Origin: Saprospiraceae bacterium
GTDB taxonomy: Bacteria > Bacteroidota > Bacteroidia > Chitinophagales > Saprospiraceae
DNA: 8,598 nt
Reading direction: 5' to 3'
NCBI GenBank assembly: GCA_013002475.1
Contig: JABDJM010000037.1
Coordinates: 1-8,598, forward strand
Below are positions 6,601 through 8,598 of this stretch, one piece after another. Within the stretch, counting starts at the first letter, position 1. Each line of letters opens with the position of its first letter. The position numbers were made by a program, and so were the translations under genes. The notes beneath the pieces were generated by a model. The model worked only from the letters and a program-made list of their open reading frames with translations. It had not been told where the DNA came from and made no database searches.

Positions 6601-8482
6601 GATCGTAAATGGAGAAGACTGGGGAGTCTTTAGACTGGATGCAAGAGGAAATACTCTTAAAGAACCGGCTGACGTGTATCTTTCGATCACCAAGGAGGAA
6701 GCCCAACTCACAGCAGAAGGCAGGGTCATTCCACAGAATAATCCTGATTCGGCTATTCCATTGCTGGATTTTGACCTTGCTGTAAGCCGATACCCACTGC
6801 ACATACTAGAATACTGGATAGAAAACGGGATCAGCAATACTTCCGGGAATTTTGACATGGCACTTAAGGTCGATGGACCCTTAAACTATCCAAATTTTAA
6901 TGGTGACATCCGGATTTACGATGGTGCTACTACCCTAGATTTTCTGAATACCCGCTACTTCATATATGATGAAACGGCAAAAGTTACCAATACCTATATT
7001 GACGCTACAGGAGGCTTGATAAGAGATGAATTTGGAAATGTGGCGACAGTTCAAGGAGGGTTGACCCATGACCACATCAAGAATATGGGTCTCGATGCGA
7101 CCATTTCATCTGACAACTTTTTGGCACTGAATACTCAGAAAGGAGACAATGATCTTTTCTACGGGACTGCCTTTGCTGACGGCTTTGTGACCTTTACAGG
7201 AAACTTCAGAAAGCCAAATATTTTCATCAATGCGGCCCCGGAACGGAACACCCAAATTGTCATCCCAATCAGCGATTACCAGGATGCCGGTGAGGTCAGT
7301 TTCATAGAGTTTATTAACGATTCTGATACCCTTTCATTAAATAATCAAAACCAGGCTTCTGAGGTTCTTGGGGTGGAGATGGATATGAGGTTGGCTATGA
7401 ATGAAAATGCCGAGATGAGAATGGTCTTTGATGAAAAAGCAGGTGATGAAATTAAGGGAGTGGGAACGGGAGACATCAGGATAGATATGTATCGAAATGG
7501 TGATTTCCGAATGAATGGAAATTATGTGATCACCTCTGGTCAATATCTTTTCACCACATTCAATGTCATCAATAAACCTTTCGAGGTAAAACAGGGAGGT
7601 CTGATCCAGTGGTCTGGAGATCCTTATAATGCAGATATAAATATTGTGGCTGAATACAGCCGTCTGAGGGCAGCTCCATATAACTTCATAGAAGAATATA
7701 TTGAGTCATTAGAGTCGGTAAAATCCGAAGCCCGACAGATCACAGATGTGGACCTGATAATGAACCTGACCGGAAAACTTCTCCAGCCTGATATTGCCTT
7801 TGAACTTTCGTTCCCAAATGTTTCTCCTGACATACGGAACTATGTGGACTCAAAACTGAGAAGCATTGAGCAGGATCCAAATGAGCTTAACCGGCAGGTC
7901 TTCGGCCTCATGGTACTTGGCGGGTTTCTACCCAATACTTCTGCGAGTTCTAATGCCATTGGGGATTATGTTGGGGAGGCCGTTACAAATACACTTACCG
8001 AATTCCTGAGCTCCCAATTGTCCCTGCTCCTGACAGACCTGGTTTCAGATGTAGTCCGGGACGGCGGAGTGTTATCTGGTATCCAATTGGATGTGAACTA
8101 TTCAAATTATAATGCCACACAGATTGATCAGTTTGCCAGCGGTCAGGGTAATGAGATCGGGTTAAGACCAAAGTTCCTATTATGGGATGACAGAGTTTCC
8201 ATTGAAGCTGGAGGTGGAGTCAATTTTGAGGGTGCAACAGGAACTTATTTTGGTAACGACGTTGTGGTTGAATTTGCCATAAGTCAGGATCGCAGGCTAA
8301 AAGCGAGAGCCTATCAGAAGTATGATAATACCGTTCTGGGAAACCGCAACCAGTTTGGTTTAGGTGTTACTTATCGTAGAGAGGGAGACACGTTTAAAGA
8401 ACTTTTCTTTCCTCGGCGGGTCGCCCGTAAAAAAGCTGAAGCCTTAGTTCCAGAGCCCGAAGAAGAGACGAAAGGGAACTAG
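3602..8482 (+). CDS. tamB: TamB-like translocation and assembly module / intermembrane transport protein (DUF490)
   Basis: This 1626-aa protein has the TamB layout. A basic cytoplasmic N-terminus ([10 protein letters not shown], 13-22) precedes one membrane anchor (about 31-48, [18 protein letters not shown]). A very long beta-strand-rich periplasmic region follows with AsmA-like repeats, and then the C-terminal TamB domain (PF04357 type, roughly 1130-1600). The segment [20 protein letters not shown] starts at residue 1308; the [11 protein letters not shown] signature follows soon after. TamB proteins bridge the inner and outer membranes. In proteobacteria they work with the Omp85 protein TamA, and current models include outer-membrane protein assembly and phospholipid transport along a hydrophobic groove. 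Bacteroidota carry long versions, and this length fits them. GDTLIF occurs at 96-101 and again at 358-363, with further DTL segments, consistent with repeated beta units. A charged tail (about 1605-1626) ends the protein. No tamA-like gene is in the window. The reading frame is intact. Confidence 0.92.
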   Translation: MQQNPSYFEDFFKSLRRKRAWKITYRVARRIVIGLVLLVLLFYLILQIPVIQQWAASRGTDYLSDQLKTKVSLGSFDFRFFDKLILEDFYIEDLKGDTLIFASELETSMSANLIALFSKRLDLDDIVLQNAKINLEIEQGDSLSNLQRIFLNLENTADKEEKSARPFKLDLQNIGLNNVNLTNLNRPKGLHQFYFMDDGWIEVESIDLAKNKFEISNVTLYSPDVLLELHPQNLVEVSSGSVGGSPTEDSLQNIFNLSLNELRLAEGTFRLNNYRWGPEKLTPDSIMDFRFLEVTDIVLQADDLAMLGQDLTCQLNKLALNESSGFKLNRLKSDLLKMDERSVSFFDMKLETPKSSLGDTLIFKFREWTDLEDFNNKVLMDARFKNAELFFEDLMAFAPGLWNNNFFRLNSEKKVTIGGRVQGRINNLRGRNVNLKMGERTQLIGNFNSRNLAIKQQEVLNLDLKRMVTDMRTLRLLVPNFTPPSNFDKLGDLDFNGRFDGFFVDFVAYGALNTNLGTAELDMRMDLRDGREKARYSGEMNLKDFDLGTWADNADFGSISIQSKVEDGLGLTLEDVNTALTATIDNFSFKNYNYQNAEITGRLTRNLFDGDLKIQDQNVDLDFSGAIRFGDTIPVFDFTASVRTLDLLPLNITQKPFSFTGDVDLNLVDNKIATIRGEASGKNLVLLIPGNDTLALDTVSLVTGLDGKGVRDLNFNSEVLQANMEGKFVLDEIPAYLAKFFLRNHPSISKRLKIKDPGPDVESSFFTYNIDVPDSKNFLKLLDPNLHRVKDFHLEGEFNSERDLLETSFDLPYFGYAENSFEDLLFSLEGNEEDGNIYMEVGKSFLEDLELEPITLRGQLHADSLDFQFNAFSWTSVLDNLQLQGSLHVTDENYQITFLPGELVILKEAWQIGENNKISFDKGIVDIENFFLSNSGRSFLLESVGNRGIKAEAEGFEFSMIDQVWDYDKLDFNGAFNLSLRSTDIFELKDLRLSVLSDTMIVNGEDWGVFRLDARGNTLKEPADVYLSITKEEAQLTAEGRVIPQNNPDSAIPLLDFDLAVSRYPLHILEYWIENGISNTSGNFDMALKVDGPLNYPNFNGDIRIYDGATTLDFLNTRYFIYDETAKVTNTYIDATGGLIRDEFGNVATVQGGLTHDHIKNMGLDATISSDNFLALNTQKGDNDLFYGTAFADGFVTFTGNFRKPNIFINAAPERNTQIVIPISDYQDAGEVSFIEFINDSDTLSLNNQNQASEVLGVEMDMRLAMNENAEMRMVFDEKAGDEIKGVGTGDIRIDMYRNGDFRMNGNYVITSGQYLFTTFNVINKPFEVKQGGLIQWSGDPYNADINIVAEYSRLRAAPYNFIEEYIESLESVKSEARQITDVDLIMNLTGKLLQPDIAFELSFPNVSPDIRNYVDSKLRSIEQDPNELNRQVFGLMVLGGFLPNTSASSNAIGDYVGEAVTNTLTEFLSSQLSLLLTDLVSDVVRDGGVLSGIQLDVNYSNYNATQIDQFASGQGNEIGLRPKFLLWDDRVSIEAGGGVNFEGATGTYFGNDVVVEFAISQDRRLKARAYQKYDNTVLGNRNQFGLGVTYRREGDTFKELFFPRRVARKKAEALVPEPEEETKGN

Positions 8483-8598
8483 ACCCGGTCGCTTCGCGAC
8501 CTCAGCAGAAAATCTCCAACTACCAGGGCTGCCATAGCCTCCTCGATCGGCACAGCTCTGGGGACCACACATGGATCATGTCTTCCTTTCCCCTCAAC
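8479..8598 (-). CDS. aroC: Chorismate synthase, C-terminal fragment (runs off right edge)
   Basis: Reading leftwards from the window edge, 39 codons are followed by a TAG at 8481-8479. They encode [20 protein letters not shown], then [22 protein letters not shown]...RAVP.xEAM is the conserved C-terminal signature of chorismate synthase, the FMN-dependent last enzyme of the shikimate pathway, which converts 5-enolpyruvylshikimate-3-phosphate to chorismate. The N-terminal 300 or so residues lie outside the window. The gene converges on tamB and overlaps it by 4 bp, both stop codons being read from the palindrome CTAG. Chorismate also feeds p-aminobenzoate and so folate synthesis by FolP, but these genes are not in one operon. 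Confidence 0.93.
   Translation of the reverse strand, partial: VEGKGRHDPCVVPRAVPIEEAMAALVVGDFLLRSRSDRV
8487..8501. terminator. Perfect 6-bp hairpin at the tamB/aroC convergent end
   Basis: GGTCGC (8487-8492), TTC, then GCGACC (8496-8501) form a perfect GC-rich stem with a 3-nt loop. It starts 4 nt after the tamB stop and lies inside the last codons of aroC (the RSRSD region). On the minus strand the centre reads GCGAAGC, a sequence known to form an unusually stable mini-hairpin in DNA. No T-run follows on either strand, so it is a candidate transcription stop or mRNA 3'-end stabiliser rather than a classical intrinsic terminator. Confidence 0.45.

Noticed and set aside
6499..6858. Antisense 119-codon frame in tamB
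   Set aside because: Low-complexity Ser-rich translation opposite the intact TamB frame, with no independent evidence of coding.
1..8598. Mobile elements, CRISPR arrays, tRNA or rRNA genes, defence or biosynthetic cassette
   Set aside because: I looked for transposase or integrase motifs, regularly spaced direct repeats, clover-leaf sequences and cassette-like gene sets on both strands and saw none; the window is almost fully occupied by conserved genes.

Overview
The window looks like chromosomal DNA of a Bacteroidota member. I infer this from four things: the TamB-type protein has the family's Bacteroidota style (the N-terminal segment around [19 protein letters not shown] and a closing [17 protein letters not shown] region); TAnnTTTG-like -7 elements can be found; no start codon has a convincing Shine-Dalgarno sequence; and base composition is moderate. 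I cannot name the genus. Saprospiraceae or Cytophagales relatives are guesses only.

Layout from left to right. Positions 1-319 (minus strand) hold the first 106 codons of a thiopurine-methyltransferase-like SAM-dependent methyltransferase that runs off the left edge. A 55-bp divergent spacer follows. A tight plus-strand cluster then begins: folP (dihydropteroate synthase, 375-1247), a secreted metal-dependent amidohydrolase of the Xaa-Pro/Xaa-Arg dipeptidase type (1240-2520, overlapping folP by 8 bp) and a YheT-family alpha/beta hydrolase (2523-3500, 2 bp after the previous stop). A 101-bp spacer with two small inverted repeats and a possible -7 element leads into a giant inner-membrane-anchored, TamB-like periplasmic protein (3602-8482, 1626 aa). 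The window closes with the last 39 codons of aroC (chorismate synthase) on the minus strand. Its stop codon overlaps the tamB stop in a shared CTAG palindrome.

How the genes fit together. FolP makes dihydropteroate from p-aminobenzoate, which derives from chorismate, the AroC product. The two genes are not co-transcribed, so this is only a loose pathway link. The amidohydrolase and YheT-like hydrolase are probably co-translated with folP but do not share an obvious pathway with it. TamB is an envelope biogenesis factor and may have its own promoter.

The window is mostly conserved housekeeping and envelope genes. I see no mobile element, CRISPR array, RNA gene, defence cassette or clear new system. 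The most useful observations are the two edge genes, the overlapping starts and stops, and the small hairpins at gene boundaries.
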